Below are positions 54,768 through 63,653 of a stretch of 64,000 nucleotides of DNA, in pieces. This DNA comes from Mariniblastus sp. (lineage in GTDB: Bacteria > Planctomycetota > Planctomycetia > Pirellulales > Pirellulaceae), in assembly GCA_029251085.1 (NCBI GenBank), contig JAQXDZ010000014.1, positions 1 to 64,000 of the forward strand, read 5' to 3'. Below the pieces are notes generated by a model. The model did not search any database. It saw only the letters and a program-made list of their open reading frames with translations, and was not told where the DNA came from. A program made the position numbers and the translations under genes. Each line of letters opens with the position of its first letter. Position 1 is the first letter of the stretch.

Positions 54768-55195
54768 GCTTTGGCCTCTGAGTTCTGCTTGGTTAGCTCG
54801 AGGGAATTCCCTTTGTCGTTGTAAAGTACAATGTCAACGAAATTCCGAATGAGCATCACACCACGACCGCAATCCTTTTCGAGATTTTCTTCTTGCGTGG
54901 GGTCAGGAACCTTCGCCGGATCAAAACCTTCGCCTTGGTCAGTTATCTTCGAATAAAATCGGTCGCCACAAATCTCAATCACGAGATGAACGGTCTTGTC
55001 GGGGCTTCGATTATTCCCGTGATCAATTGCATTCATCACCGCCTCTTCCATGGCCATGTGAATACCGAAGGTGTCCTTGTTACCCCAACCGTTTTTCTCC
55101 AACTGCTCAAGGACCATACCAACTATTGTTGCGCAGCAATCTGGCTCACTTGGAATGTGATCGTCGTACCGCCAATGCTGAGTTGTACTTTCCAT
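54764..55195 (-). CDS. Anti-sigma regulatory factor (RsbW-like HATPase)
   Basis: A 143-residue GHKL-ATPase without a histidine phosphorylation domain, typical of RsbW/SpoIIAB anti-sigma kinases. ATP-binding boxes: N box EEAVMNAIDHGNNRSPDKTV, G1 ITDQGEGFDPAKV, and G2 CGRGVMLIRNFVD. Such proteins hold a sigma factor and phosphorylate their STAS antagonist on Ser. The STAS gene lies 71 bases upstream on the same strand, giving a classic partner-switch pair. The target sigma factor is not in the window. Confidence 0.88.
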   Translation of the reverse strand: MESTTQHWRYDDHIPSEPDCCATIVGMVLEQLEKNGWGNKDTFGIHMAMEEAVMNAIDHGNNRSPDKTVHLVIEICGDRFYSKITDQGEGFDPAKVPDPTQEENLEKDCGRGVMLIRNFVDIVLYNDKGNSLELTKQNSEAKA

Positions 55196-55266
55196 GATTA
55201 ACCTGAATCTTCAATCTATTCAAAAACTCGTTGGAGCCCCTAGCCCATCCTCAAAGCCCACTCTCT

Positions 55267-55620
55267 TTAGAGTGACTCGATTGCCTCGATTTGATTATCT
55301 TTAATCTGAAACAATGAATCGAGATTTGTATAGCTAAACAAATCTCGCACCTCAGGACGCAAGTTGCTCAATCTCAATTGCAGTCCATTTTTTTTACTCT
55401 CACTCTCTAGTTTGATCAATTTGTTAATCGCAGCACTAGAGAAAAAACTAACACCTTCAAAATTCAAAACAATTCCCGTCACACTCGTCGCATCCACCAG
55501 AGAGAGCAACTCGCGACCGAGTGACTCAATCCGAGCAGGATTCATCACTCGTTGATCGACAAACTTGACAATGGTTGCATTTTCGAGAACTTCTGTGGCA
55601 ATGCATTCAAATCCTGACAT
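55267..55620 (-). CDS. STAS-domain anti-sigma factor antagonist
   Basis: A 117-residue single STAS domain, the antagonist partner of RsbW-type kinases. The phosphorylation segment is VSFFSSAAINKLIKLE, with Ser in the position of SpoIIAA Ser58. The ATG at 55620 has GAGGA upstream and is preferred to a GTG just before it. Located upstream of the RsbW-like gene on the same strand, consistent with a shared transcript. Confidence 0.88.
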   Translation of the reverse strand: MSGFECIATEVLENATIVKFVDQRVMNPARIESLGRELLSLVDATSVTGIVLNFEGVSFFSSAAINKLIKLESESKKNGLQLRLSNLRPEVRDLFSYTNLDSLFQIKDNQIEAIESL

Positions 55621-55623
55621 CAC

Positions 55624-55979
55624 ATTTCCTCAAAAACACGGTTGGTATCGCCTATTTATCATACCTCGCCAATCCATTGCGTCAAAAACAAATCAGCACC
55701 TTTTCGAGTCATTCTTACTCGAAATTCTCCCAAACTCTTCCGCTGAAATTGCCCAAAAAGAACCAGCACAATTTCCGTCCCGACACCCTCTGCCTCTTTC
55801 TTAAAATAAAAAACACTAGCTGATACGTCCCCGAATGATCGACCAGAATCTCATCCGTCTACGCATCAAACTAGCATTTTTGTTTCCAATTTGCGGCTCC
55901 ATTCTCCGTTATTTAGTTACTCCAAACCAACCACGACTGCAGTCAGAGTTTGCTTCGCTTTCAATAAATTCGAAAACGA
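55624..55979. other. Intergenic region upstream of the STAS gene
   Basis: About 356 bases between two leftward genes. Overlapping short frames on the plus strand lack ribosome-binding sites. It presumably holds the STAS-rsbW promoter; I see no strong hairpin. Confidence 0.4.
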
Positions 55980-56333
55980 TCATTCTCTTCTGATGGAAAA
56001 TCCATTCAGGAAAACCACCGTTCCTAAAAACAGAATGGGCCAACAAAGCCACGTTGGCGTTGAAATCTTTTTTTGAACCCCCAAGCCAGACTTTTCCGGC
56101 TTAGATTCGGTTCGGGTAATATTTGGATAGGAAGCTCGATAATAATTAGTCGAACGGGCTTCCGAAGTTGGCCGAACTGCTGCCACCTCTCGCTCCACAG
56201 TCGCGTGATCCGCGAGAAGATTTGAGAATCGGGGTGTCAACACGTAGGTATCAACCAGGTTTAACTGAATCCCGATAAATATCAGTACCAGCCCCAGCGT
56301 CATGATTGAAGTACGTCGCATTATTTTTTCCAT
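55980..56333 (-). CDS. Small membrane protein, two helices, unknown
   Basis: A 117-residue protein with an N-terminal helix (TSIMTLGLVLIFIGIQLNLV), a polar extracytoplasmic stretch of about 60 residues (with TPRFSNLL and NYYRASYPN) and a C-terminal helix (WLCWPILFLGTVVFLNG) followed by a charged end. I do not recognise a family. The tidy signal-anchor layout and its clear ATG argue that it is real. An inverted repeat at 56375-56397 lies in its leader. Confidence 0.55.
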   Translation of the reverse strand: MEKIMRRTSIMTLGLVLIFIGIQLNLVDTYVLTPRFSNLLADHATVEREVAAVRPTSEARSTNYYRASYPNITRTESKPEKSGLGVQKKISTPTWLCWPILFLGTVVFLNGFSIRRE

Positions 56334-56731
56334 TCAAGGTTGGGAAAAGAACTGCACTTCGCTAACACCGAGTCCTCATGGAAAATTTCTCCATGAGCAA
56401 GTGTTGCACCCAACAAGAGCAGCTAAACCTTGTTAACCTATCGTTTTTCTGACGTTTTCTTCTTGAATCAGGGACTCACAAATATCTACCCTGAAAAGAA
56501 TCGGTTCCGTTTTTTTGGGTTCTATTGAAAACAACCGTTGCCGCGACTGCGAACTTTGGAAGAAAGCAGAAGTTATCCCACGTTTAACGATTGGTTCGGC
56601 TTTTCCAACGATCCGGGTATCGAGTCACAAAACCATCATTTAAACTGATTGTTAAGTACTTACATTTGACTAGCTCAGATTTTCATCCTGAGTGGCTGTA
56701 GAACCAATTACCACGAAAAACCGGCAACCCC
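56334..56731. other. Divergent intergenic region with a leader hairpin
   Basis: About 398 bases between a leftward small gene and the large rightward acyltransferase gene. CTCATGG at 56375-56381 pairs with CCATGAG at 56391-56397 around a nine-base loop. The rest is AT-rich and probably contains both promoters. Confidence 0.45.
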
Positions 56732-59700
56732 ATGAGCCAGCCTACCGAACCCTCAACCCATGGAATTTGGTCCTCCAGCTTCCAAGGCCTTTTATGGACC
56801 CAGTGGCTGACCTCAATCAACGATAATGTGTTCCGCTGGTTTGTCATTGGTGTTGGTAAAAATCAATTTGCCCCTGAAGACCAGGGGACGCTTCTAATTA
56901 TTGGCTCGTCATTTTTCATCATTCCCTACATCTTGTTTGCGTCAGTTGCTGGTTGGCTGGCTGATAGATTCAAGAAACGAAATGTCATCATCGGCTGCAA
57001 GATTGCAGAAATTGCGATCATGATCATCGGAATCATCGCGGTCAGTCTTCTGGGAACTCCTGACCCAGCTTCCGGGATCGACCCCTATTTCTGGGTATTG
57101 CTCGCTGCTGTTTTCTTGATGGGACTTCAGAGTGCACTCTTTTCACCGGCCAAAGTTGGTACCATCCCCGAGCTTTTAAATGAAAAAACGATTGCCGCCG
57201 GGAATGGAGTTTTCAACCTCGCAACCCTCTCCGCCACTGTCATCGGCATGGCGCTTGGCGGAGCACTTTCCGATATCACTCATCGCGGGCAGGACAACAT
57301 TGGCTTAGCGGCAGGCGTGCTCATTGGAATTGCCATTATTGGAACCCTGTTGAGCTTCTTAGTTTGGTCTCTACCAGCAGCAAATGCCAAAGCCAAATTC
57401 CCGATCACCTTAATAGGTGAAACCATTAAGGATCTTTTCCAGCTATTCTCATACCGCACGCTGTTCCGAATTGCGCTTGGCATTTCTTTTTTCTGGGCAG
57501 TCGCCGCTTTGGCTCAACTCAATATCGATGTTTTTGCAACCGAGAGCGGCGGCATCATCGAGTCTGACCGAACGCCGCTCCTGATTGCTGTCGTGTTAGG
57601 CATTGGATTTGGTAGCGTTGCCGCTGGATTAATATCTGCCGGCAGAATCGAATTAGGCTTGGTTCCCATCGGTGCAATTGGAGTTGCAATTTTCTCGTTT
57701 CTATTGTGGCTGACCCCTCCCGATTTCATCAACGGAGATCCGTACAACTTCGACAAGGTACTAACATTCATCTTCCTTGCGGGCCTTGGATTCAGTGCTG
57801 GTGTCTTTGACGTCCCCTTGGCATCCTACCTACAACACAACAGCCCGATTAAGAAACGCGGCTCAATCCTCGCCGCCACCAACTGCCTAGCCTTCAGCAG
57901 TATCCTTCTCTTCTTTGGTGTGATGTTGTTTTGCACGCAAACAACTGAACCAGGAACCATTGCTCAATTGCCCGCCGAACTTACAGCAAAAAGTTTGAAT
58001 GAAACACAAACCAAAGAACTAGAAGAGACAATTGGTCGTTTTGAAAAAACGCCAATAAGCGATCAACCGGGAATCGAGAAGTTCGTCAGCGAGACCACCG
58101 CTCCCCTACGTCCTGCGACACTTACACTCTTAATCGCCAAAGATACAGAACGCCGAGCAAATGCCTCCCAACCACTTCGACTCGAAGATTATGTCGCCGA
58201 ATTTAGCCCAGAAAACTCCAACTTCAATGAACAAGACGCGGTCGCTTTTCAGCGGCAAATCTTTAAAGTTCAGCGGCAAATCCGTCCACTTCCACTTCTT
58301 AGCTCCCGCCAAATATTTTTGGTGATCTGTATTTTGACCATCCCGGTAATCGCATACTCGCTCTACCTTTTAATTAAACAAACCGTCCGCCTTTTGTTCT
58401 TCATGGCGTTCCAAATAATTTACCGTGTCAAAATCAACGGAATTGAAAATCTACCCAAACAAGGTGGCGCTGTTGTTGTCGCCAATCATTCCTCATGGCT
58501 CGACGGAGCGATTCTACTTGTGTTAGTCCCTCGCTTACCTCGCGTCATTGCTTGGGCGGGTAACTTCTCGCATTGGGCTTTGCAAAAATGGGCTGCCTTC
58601 TGTGGAATCATTTTGATCGCCGGTGGCCCCAGATCGATTCGCAACGGACTGAAAACAGCAAAACAAACGATCGAACAGGGTGGGGTCGTTGGCCTGTTCC
58701 CCGAAGGCGGTATCTCTCGGGATTGTCAGATCAAAAATTTCAAGCCAGGGCTCACAAAAATCATCAATTTGAAAGAAAACAAAACTCCCGTCATCCCCGT
58801 TTACTTTGACCAACTCTGGGGAAGCATATTTAGTTTCTCTCAAGGAAAGAGTATAAAAAAGTGGCCTCGTTCCTTTCGTCGCCCGCTTTCGGTCCACATT
58901 GGCAAACCGATTGAAAAAGCTGATACGATGTTTGCAATTCGTCAATCTGTTCAAGAGCTTAGTGCAACTACCATGGATAATCCCGCTGGAAAATTTGTCT
59001 CTGCCCCTTCGGCATTTATCAAAGCCTGTAAACGCAACAAGTTCCGCTCAAAAATCGGTGACTCCACAAATCAGGAAGAAACCGGAGGGAAGCTGCTAAC
59101 CCGTGCGTTGATTTTGAGACGACTGTTGAAAAAACACGTGCTCGACAATCAAGAAGAAAATGTAGGGGTCCTGATCCCGCCATCCGTTGGCGGCGCGATT
59201 GTCAACCTTTCCCTGGCACTCGACAAACGCGTGGCGATCAACCTGAATTACTCACTTTCAAACGATCTGATTAATCACTGCGTTAAAGAAGCGGAAATAA
59301 AAACCGTCTTAACAACTCGAAAGGTTGCCGAAAAATTCAACTTCGACTTTGACTGCAATATTTTTTATCTTGATGACCTCAAAGAAAAAGTCAGTGGATT
59401 AGACAAACTGGTCGGTGCATTCCAAAGCTTCGTGCTGCCCAATGCCCTCCTCGACTTAAATCTTGGACTCAATCAAATCAAACCTGATGACACGCTGACG
59501 ATTGTGTTTACCTCAGGATCCACTGGAGTTCCCAAGGGTGTAATGCTGACTCATAAAAACATCATGAGCAACGTACTGGGAATCGAACGCGTTGGCTCGC
59601 TCGTTCCAGATGACACCTTGATTGGCGTGTTGCCGTTTTTCCATTCGATGGGATACACGGTCACCCTTTGGGTGCCTATGACGACCGACTCGCGTGGAGT

Positions 59701-60595
59701 TTATCACTTCAATCCACTCGATGCTAAAATTGTCGGCAAGATTGCTAAGAAGTTTTCAGCCACCATCATTGTCGCCACCCCAACCTTCCTACGCTCCTAC
59801 ATGAGACGGTGCACTCCAGACCAATTTAATTCGCTCAACATGGTCATTGCCGGAGCAGAACGTTTACCTCCTGAACTATGTGAAGAGTTTGAAAACAAAT
59901 TTGGTGTCCGGCCGGTAGAAGGATACGGCACGACCGAACTCTCACCGGTCGCAGCGGTTAACATTCCGTACTCACGTCAAACTAAAAAAGAGTTTCAAAT
60001 CGACGCGAAAGAGGGTACGGTCGGCAGGCCAATGCCAAACCTCGCAGCTCGCGTAACCGACCTCGACTCGGGCGAAGTCCTCGGCCCCAACCAAGCGGGA
60101 ATGCTTTGGATCTGCGGCCCAAGTGTGATGAAGGGTTACCTCAACAAGCCCGAAGCAACCGCTGAGGTACTCGACGGCCGATGGTACAAGACCGGTGACG
60201 TCGCCATCATTGATGATGACGGATTTATCAAAATCACGGGTCGAATGAGTCGCTTTTCGAAGATTGGCGGCGAAATGGTACCTCACCTTAAAATTGAGGA
60301 AGTCCTTTCAGAATTCCTTGACTCGACACCCTCTGATGACTCCGACGACCATTTACTAGTTGCCGTAACTGCCGTGCCTGACGACAAAAAGGGAGAGCGA
60401 TTAATTGTTCTCTACACAAAGACGACCAAGACGGTAGAAGAAATGCAGCAGTCACTAAAGGACGCGGGATTGCCTAACATCTTTATTCCGATGGCCCCAG
60501 GTTTCATTCAGGTGGACCACCTTCCTATTCTCGGCACTGGTAAACTTGACCTTCGTGGAATCAAAGAAATTGCACTTGAGAAAGCAGGGAGTTAG
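56732..60595 (+). CDS. Three-part lysophospholipid transporter, acyltransferase and acyl-ACP synthetase
   Basis: A 1287-residue fusion equivalent to LplT plus Aas. Residues about 1-405 are a major-facilitator transporter (LLWTQWLTSINDNVFRWFVI, FASVAGWLADRFKKRNVI). A linker and two helices precede a PlsC acyltransferase at about 570-760, with HX4D in VVANHSSWLDGAIL (His586, Asp591) and FPEGGIS near 656. Residues about 800-1285 are an AMP-forming acyl-ACP synthetase: FTSGSTGVPKGVMLTHKN at 926, YGTTELSP near 1065 and WYKTGDVAIIDDDGF near 1151. In E. coli LplT flips lysophosphatidylethanolamine inward and Aas reacylates it. The fusion probably does the same in one polypeptide. Confidence 0.93.
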   Translation: MSQPTEPSTHGIWSSSFQGLLWTQWLTSINDNVFRWFVIGVGKNQFAPEDQGTLLIIGSSFFIIPYILFASVAGWLADRFKKRNVIIGCKIAEIAIMIIGIIAVSLLGTPDPASGIDPYFWVLLAAVFLMGLQSALFSPAKVGTIPELLNEKTIAAGNGVFNLATLSATVIGMALGGALSDITHRGQDNIGLAAGVLIGIAIIGTLLSFLVWSLPAANAKAKFPITLIGETIKDLFQLFSYRTLFRIALGISFFWAVAALAQLNIDVFATESGGIIESDRTPLLIAVVLGIGFGSVAAGLISAGRIELGLVPIGAIGVAIFSFLLWLTPPDFINGDPYNFDKVLTFIFLAGLGFSAGVFDVPLASYLQHNSPIKKRGSILAATNCLAFSSILLFFGVMLFCTQTTEPGTIAQLPAELTAKSLNETQTKELEETIGRFEKTPISDQPGIEKFVSETTAPLRPATLTLLIAKDTERRANASQPLRLEDYVAEFSPENSNFNEQDAVAFQRQIFKVQRQIRPLPLLSSRQIFLVICILTIPVIAYSLYLLIKQTVRLLFFMAFQIIYRVKINGIENLPKQGGAVVVANHSSWLDGAILLVLVPRLPRVIAWAGNFSHWALQKWAAFCGIILIAGGPRSIRNGLKTAKQTIEQGGVVGLFPEGGISRDCQIKNFKPGLTKIINLKENKTPVIPVYFDQLWGSIFSFSQGKSIKKWPRSFRRPLSVHIGKPIEKADTMFAIRQSVQELSATTMDNPAGKFVSAPSAFIKACKRNKFRSKIGDSTNQEETGGKLLTRALILRRLLKKHVLDNQEENVGVLIPPSVGGAIVNLSLALDKRVAINLNYSLSNDLINHCVKEAEIKTVLTTRKVAEKFNFDFDCNIFYLDDLKEKVSGLDKLVGAFQSFVLPNALLDLNLGLNQIKPDDTLTIVFTSGSTGVPKGVMLTHKNIMSNVLGIERVGSLVPDDTLIGVLPFFHSMGYTVTLWVPMTTDSRGVYHFNPLDAKIVGKIAKKFSATIIVATPTFLRSYMRRCTPDQFNSLNMVIAGAERLPPELCEEFENKFGVRPVEGYGTTELSPVAAVNIPYSRQTKKEFQIDAKEGTVGRPMPNLAARVTDLDSGEVLGPNQAGMLWICGPSVMKGYLNKPEATAEVLDGRWYKTGDVAIIDDDGFIKITGRMSRFSKIGGEMVPHLKIEEVLSEFLDSTPSDDSDDHLLVAVTAVPDDKKGERLIVLYTKTTKTVEEMQQSLKDAGLPNIFIPMAPGFIQVDHLPILGTGKLDLRGIKEIALEKAGS

Positions 60596-60643
60596 TTAGG
60601 CACCGACTGCTCATGTGTGACCTGCAATGATTGCCATTCAGAT

Positions 60644-61600
60644 TTAGCCATCTGGAGCTAACATCCGCATGGCTAAATTGAATGAACACACATTCCTCAA
60701 CTTTAAATAGGACATGGTCAGACGTGGGTTGATTTCTATCAATTGGTCACCCTCGGGGCCAAGCACCATATCCAGACCGATATACCCTTGAGTCGGTGGT
60801 AACAACCGAACCGTCTTCTCAGCCAACCGACGTGCCCGGCATTCAAAATCCTTGCGAACGGGAAATCGAGAACCGACGAATTCGCCAAACGGTTCATCAT
60901 CAAAGACTTGCTCGGTCGCGGGAAGAAAAGTGAAGTCGCCACCGTGGCAGATCACCGAGACGCTGACTGGAAGGCCTTGATAGAACGGCTCTACCCAGTA
61001 CCCCAAACCTGTTAACTGGCTCTCCACCCGCTCCAGTTCGGCATACTCTTGAATCAGAATAAGCCCCTCTCCCCCAACGCCATCGTTGGGCTTAACAACC
61101 ATCGGAAAATCGAAATTGTCCATCGGACCGTTCCAAAATTCAATAAATTCCGTTCCCCTCGAAACCCCATCGAAACCCTGATTTTGCAAATAATCAAACG
61201 AGGCCCGCTTGCTTGAGGCGATCCTCACCAACTCCTCACTTGGGCTCACTAACTTGTCACGAAACGGTTCCAGCCACTGAACACACCCAAGCAGACGGCC
61301 TCCGGTTTCCGGAGCAATCAGTAAAATCCGATCAACCTTTTTCGCCAAATCTTCTAGGACCCCTCTTAAGTCAACTTGCTGAGTAACAGGGTGGAGCGTC
61401 AGCCCGTCTACACTGGGGAAATCGCCAACTGCCCGTTCGTCAACCGGCAAAATCACTTCGATCCCCCCAATAAGAAAATCATGAGCAATTGCCTGCAGCA
61501 TACGCATCCCCTGTGACCGAATTGCGGACCCACAATGAAGGGAAACCCCATCTATCCAGAGCCCCCCTCCGGTCAACCATTCAAATATTAGTATTTGCAT
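60644..61600 (-). CDS. ATP-grasp ligase-like protein
   Basis: A 318-residue ATP-grasp enzyme. The nucleotide-binding core is FPMVVKPNDGVGGEGLILIQ, and the metal ligands are in IGLDMVLGPEGDQLIEINPR. The opening MQILIFEWLTGGGLW resembles the ATP-grasp proteins linked to tetrahydromethanopterin/methanofuran genes (MfnD-like, tyramine-glutamate ligase) known in planctomycetes and methylotrophs. That assignment is tentative because no other C1-pathway gene is in the window. It would join an amine or amino acid to a carboxylate using ATP. Confidence 0.72.
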   Translation of the reverse strand: MQILIFEWLTGGGLWIDGVSLHCGSAIRSQGMRMLQAIAHDFLIGGIEVILPVDERAVGDFPSVDGLTLHPVTQQVDLRGVLEDLAKKVDRILLIAPETGGRLLGCVQWLEPFRDKLVSPSEELVRIASSKRASFDYLQNQGFDGVSRGTEFIEFWNGPMDNFDFPMVVKPNDGVGGEGLILIQEYAELERVESQLTGLGYWVEPFYQGLPVSVSVICHGGDFTFLPATEQVFDDEPFGEFVGSRFPVRKDFECRARRLAEKTVRLLPPTQGYIGLDMVLGPEGDQLIEINPRLTMSYLKLRNVCSFNLAMRMLAPDG

Positions 61601-61745
61601 TTAACTTGCCCAACTTAAAGTTCGAAGCTATATACTTCAGTGGTTTTAGATTTGCTTTACAACCCGCATAAAAACCGTACAATTCGGTATCCATTAAAAT
61701 CAGCTCGAAATTACAAACGGCCTGAACACCAAGAAGGAAGAAATC

Positions 61746-62096
61746 GTGACATTGATCAACCGCTTCGAAGGCGACAACGTCCTTATCGTTTACTTTCAGG
61801 ATGTTAGAATCATCGATGATTCGAGAATCAGTAGCCTCGGACAAGAACTCGGTGAACTGATCAACAACACCAGCAACTCTCGTATCATATTAAATTTCCA
61901 AAACGTTGGCTTTATGTCTTCGGCTATGATTGGAAAACTGGTCCTGTTCGGCAAAAAATGCAAAGAGGCAAAAGTTAAATTGCGACTTTGTACCATTGGT
62001 GATAACGTCGAAGAAGTCTTTAAACTGATGCGACTGAACAAGGTTTTCGACATTGATAAAAATGAAGAAACCTCGATCAAGAAAATCAAAAAGTAA
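61746..62096 (+). CDS. STAS-domain protein, anti-anti-sigma-like
   Basis: A 116-residue STAS domain with start GTG preceded by GAAGGAAG. The candidate phosphorylation segment is VGFMSSAMIGKLVLFG, similar to the SSAxIxKL motif of the STAS protein at 55267-55620. No RsbW-like gene is adjacent, so it may share the partner encoded at 54764-55195 or respond to another kinase. C-terminal lysine-rich tail (SIKKIKK). Confidence 0.87.
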   Translation: MTLINRFEGDNVLIVYFQDVRIIDDSRISSLGQELGELINNTSNSRIILNFQNVGFMSSAMIGKLVLFGKKCKEAKVKLRLCTIGDNVEEVFKLMRLNKVFDIDKNEETSIKKIKK

Positions 62097-62158
62097 GTTA
62101 GCTTGCCAAAGCTTCCCCTCGAACTTTAGCAATGCCTGACCTTTGCTCCACCACGGAA

Positions 62159-62186
62159 ACTCCTTCGGTCTAATGATCGGAGGAGT
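62159..62186. terminator. Hairpin between the STAS gene and the DUF368 gene
   Basis: ACTCCTTCGG pairs with TCGGAGGAGT (two G-T pairs) around an eight-base loop. It overlaps the end of the leftward DUF368 gene and lies 60 bases after the STAS stop. The following T-run is short (CATTTTG), so termination strength is uncertain. Confidence 0.4.
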
Positions 62187-63216
62187 CATTTTGAAGGTTG
62201 CCAGAATCTGAATCCAGATAGGCCCCCACTCTCGCGACTCCGATTGTCGTCGCCACGCCACCGCTGATCAGCAATAACGATACAGCAATCTGTCCCAGGC
62301 TTGGTCGCACCCAGGCCATACTCCAGTCCTCCGGATCGATCTCTGCTCGATTTTCCAACGTCACTACCGCCCCTTTAATCATGTCGCCAGGAACTGGTTG
62401 CACACCCTCCTGAAACGGCCATAAACCCGCGGTTGAGCCCAATAACAACCCGAGCAGCATTCCCAGCGTTGCCTTTTGATACTTTCGGAGCAGCCACTCA
62501 AGTAAATTGCCAACCAACAGGACTCCGGCAACGACCCCTAATCCAACAGGTAATAAAACCGATAATCCCGGGGAAACCGCAGCGCCCAAGTCTCGACTCG
62601 ATAATGCATCTTTAAATTGATCAATTGCTCCAAGAATTGGCACATACTGCCCCAACAGAAGGAGTAAATAACCGCCCGACAATCCAGGCAGAATCATCGC
62701 ACTTGCACCGGCTAATCCAGCGATGAAAAGCATCAAGACATTGGAACTGCTTTGACCAACAATTCCGTTTGACTGCAAAATTGCCAGGATGACCATCGCA
62801 AAAAAAGAAAGCAACGCGGATCCGACCAACACGGGAGATGCAGGACGTGCCAACTTCCAAACGATTGGAACCCCGCCTAACGTTAACCCGATGAAAATGC
62901 TGTACATCACCCATCGCTGATGAACGACCAACTCTTTCAGTGTTCCAGCGAGTAACAGAATCCCGATTCCTGCAGATGCGACCACCGCGCTCATCACGAT
63001 AATGGAACGAACTCGAAATCGAAAACGGCTCAAATCTGCCAAGGCATCAATAAAGGCCGGGTAAATACCGGAAGCTAAAAGCATCGTGCCGCCACTGATT
63101 CCCGGCACGAGATTGGCAAGCCCCATTAAAAAACCACCGAAAATAGACCGCAACAGCAATGCCTTCCCTGAAACGTGCTTTAAAGCATCAGGAACTTTTG
63201 TTTTTTTGTCTTCCAT
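62170..63216 (-). CDS. DUF368 (PopT) polyprenyl-phosphate transporter
   Basis: A 348-residue membrane protein with about nine helices and the DUF368 repeats: GFLMGLANLVPGISGGTMLL near the N-terminus and the mirrored AGLAGASAMILPGLSGGYLL in the second half. DUF368/PopT proteins have recently been shown to recycle undecaprenyl phosphate across the membrane for cell-wall and glycan synthesis, together with DedA-family proteins. In this window it could serve the glycan cluster at 24.8-32.1 kb or lipid A-linked O-chains, though the distance makes that only a suggestion. Confidence 0.9.
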   Translation of the reverse strand: MEDKKTKVPDALKHVSGKALLLRSIFGGFLMGLANLVPGISGGTMLLASGIYPAFIDALADLSRFRFRVRSIIVMSAVVASAGIGILLLAGTLKELVVHQRWVMYSIFIGLTLGGVPIVWKLARPASPVLVGSALLSFFAMVILAILQSNGIVGQSSSNVLMLFIAGLAGASAMILPGLSGGYLLLLLGQYVPILGAIDQFKDALSSRDLGAAVSPGLSVLLPVGLGVVAGVLLVGNLLEWLLRKYQKATLGMLLGLLLGSTAGLWPFQEGVQPVPGDMIKGAVVTLENRAEIDPEDWSMAWVRPSLGQIAVSLLLISGGVATTIGVARVGAYLDSDSGNLQNDSSDH

Positions 63217-63653
63217 AAAATCTGAAATCCACTTAATTAAAAAACGCCCTAACGTTCTCAGTCGACCAACTACCCCAACCTAAAACACGACGTGGTTTAC
63301 CTCTTTCGCCGTAACTTACATTTCGTTGCCACACATTCATGATATTAGGGCAACAACTTCAAGGGAACACCGTTTACCTAAAGGCCTCAGGGGATAACGT
63401 CACATTCAGGGACCAGCAATCGCTGGTTAGTTTAGCCGAAGATATCTCAATAAAGTTTATCAAGTAGCTTGGTTAAGACTATCCAACCCTTTATAAACGG
63501 GGTTGGAGACTTCAAAGAATCACTCAACTATTTACCTCGACCTCAAAAGCAACCTTTTCGGGTTGATTGCGTGACCGCCCTTCATTTGAATTTGTCTGGC
63601 AGCGGCCTTTCACCACCGGCACACAAACTAACACTGGCTCGTTCAAAACAATC
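63217..63653. other. Intergenic region upstream of ispE
   Basis: About 437 bases between divergent genes. A short open frame at 63469-63720 overlaps the ispE start in a different phase and has no protein-like features. I see no clear promoter or structured element. Confidence 0.4.

Noticed and set aside
55565-55823. Two nested short frames upstream of the STAS gene
   Set aside because: They partly overlap the STAS coding region on the opposite strand and have no Shine-Dalgarno.
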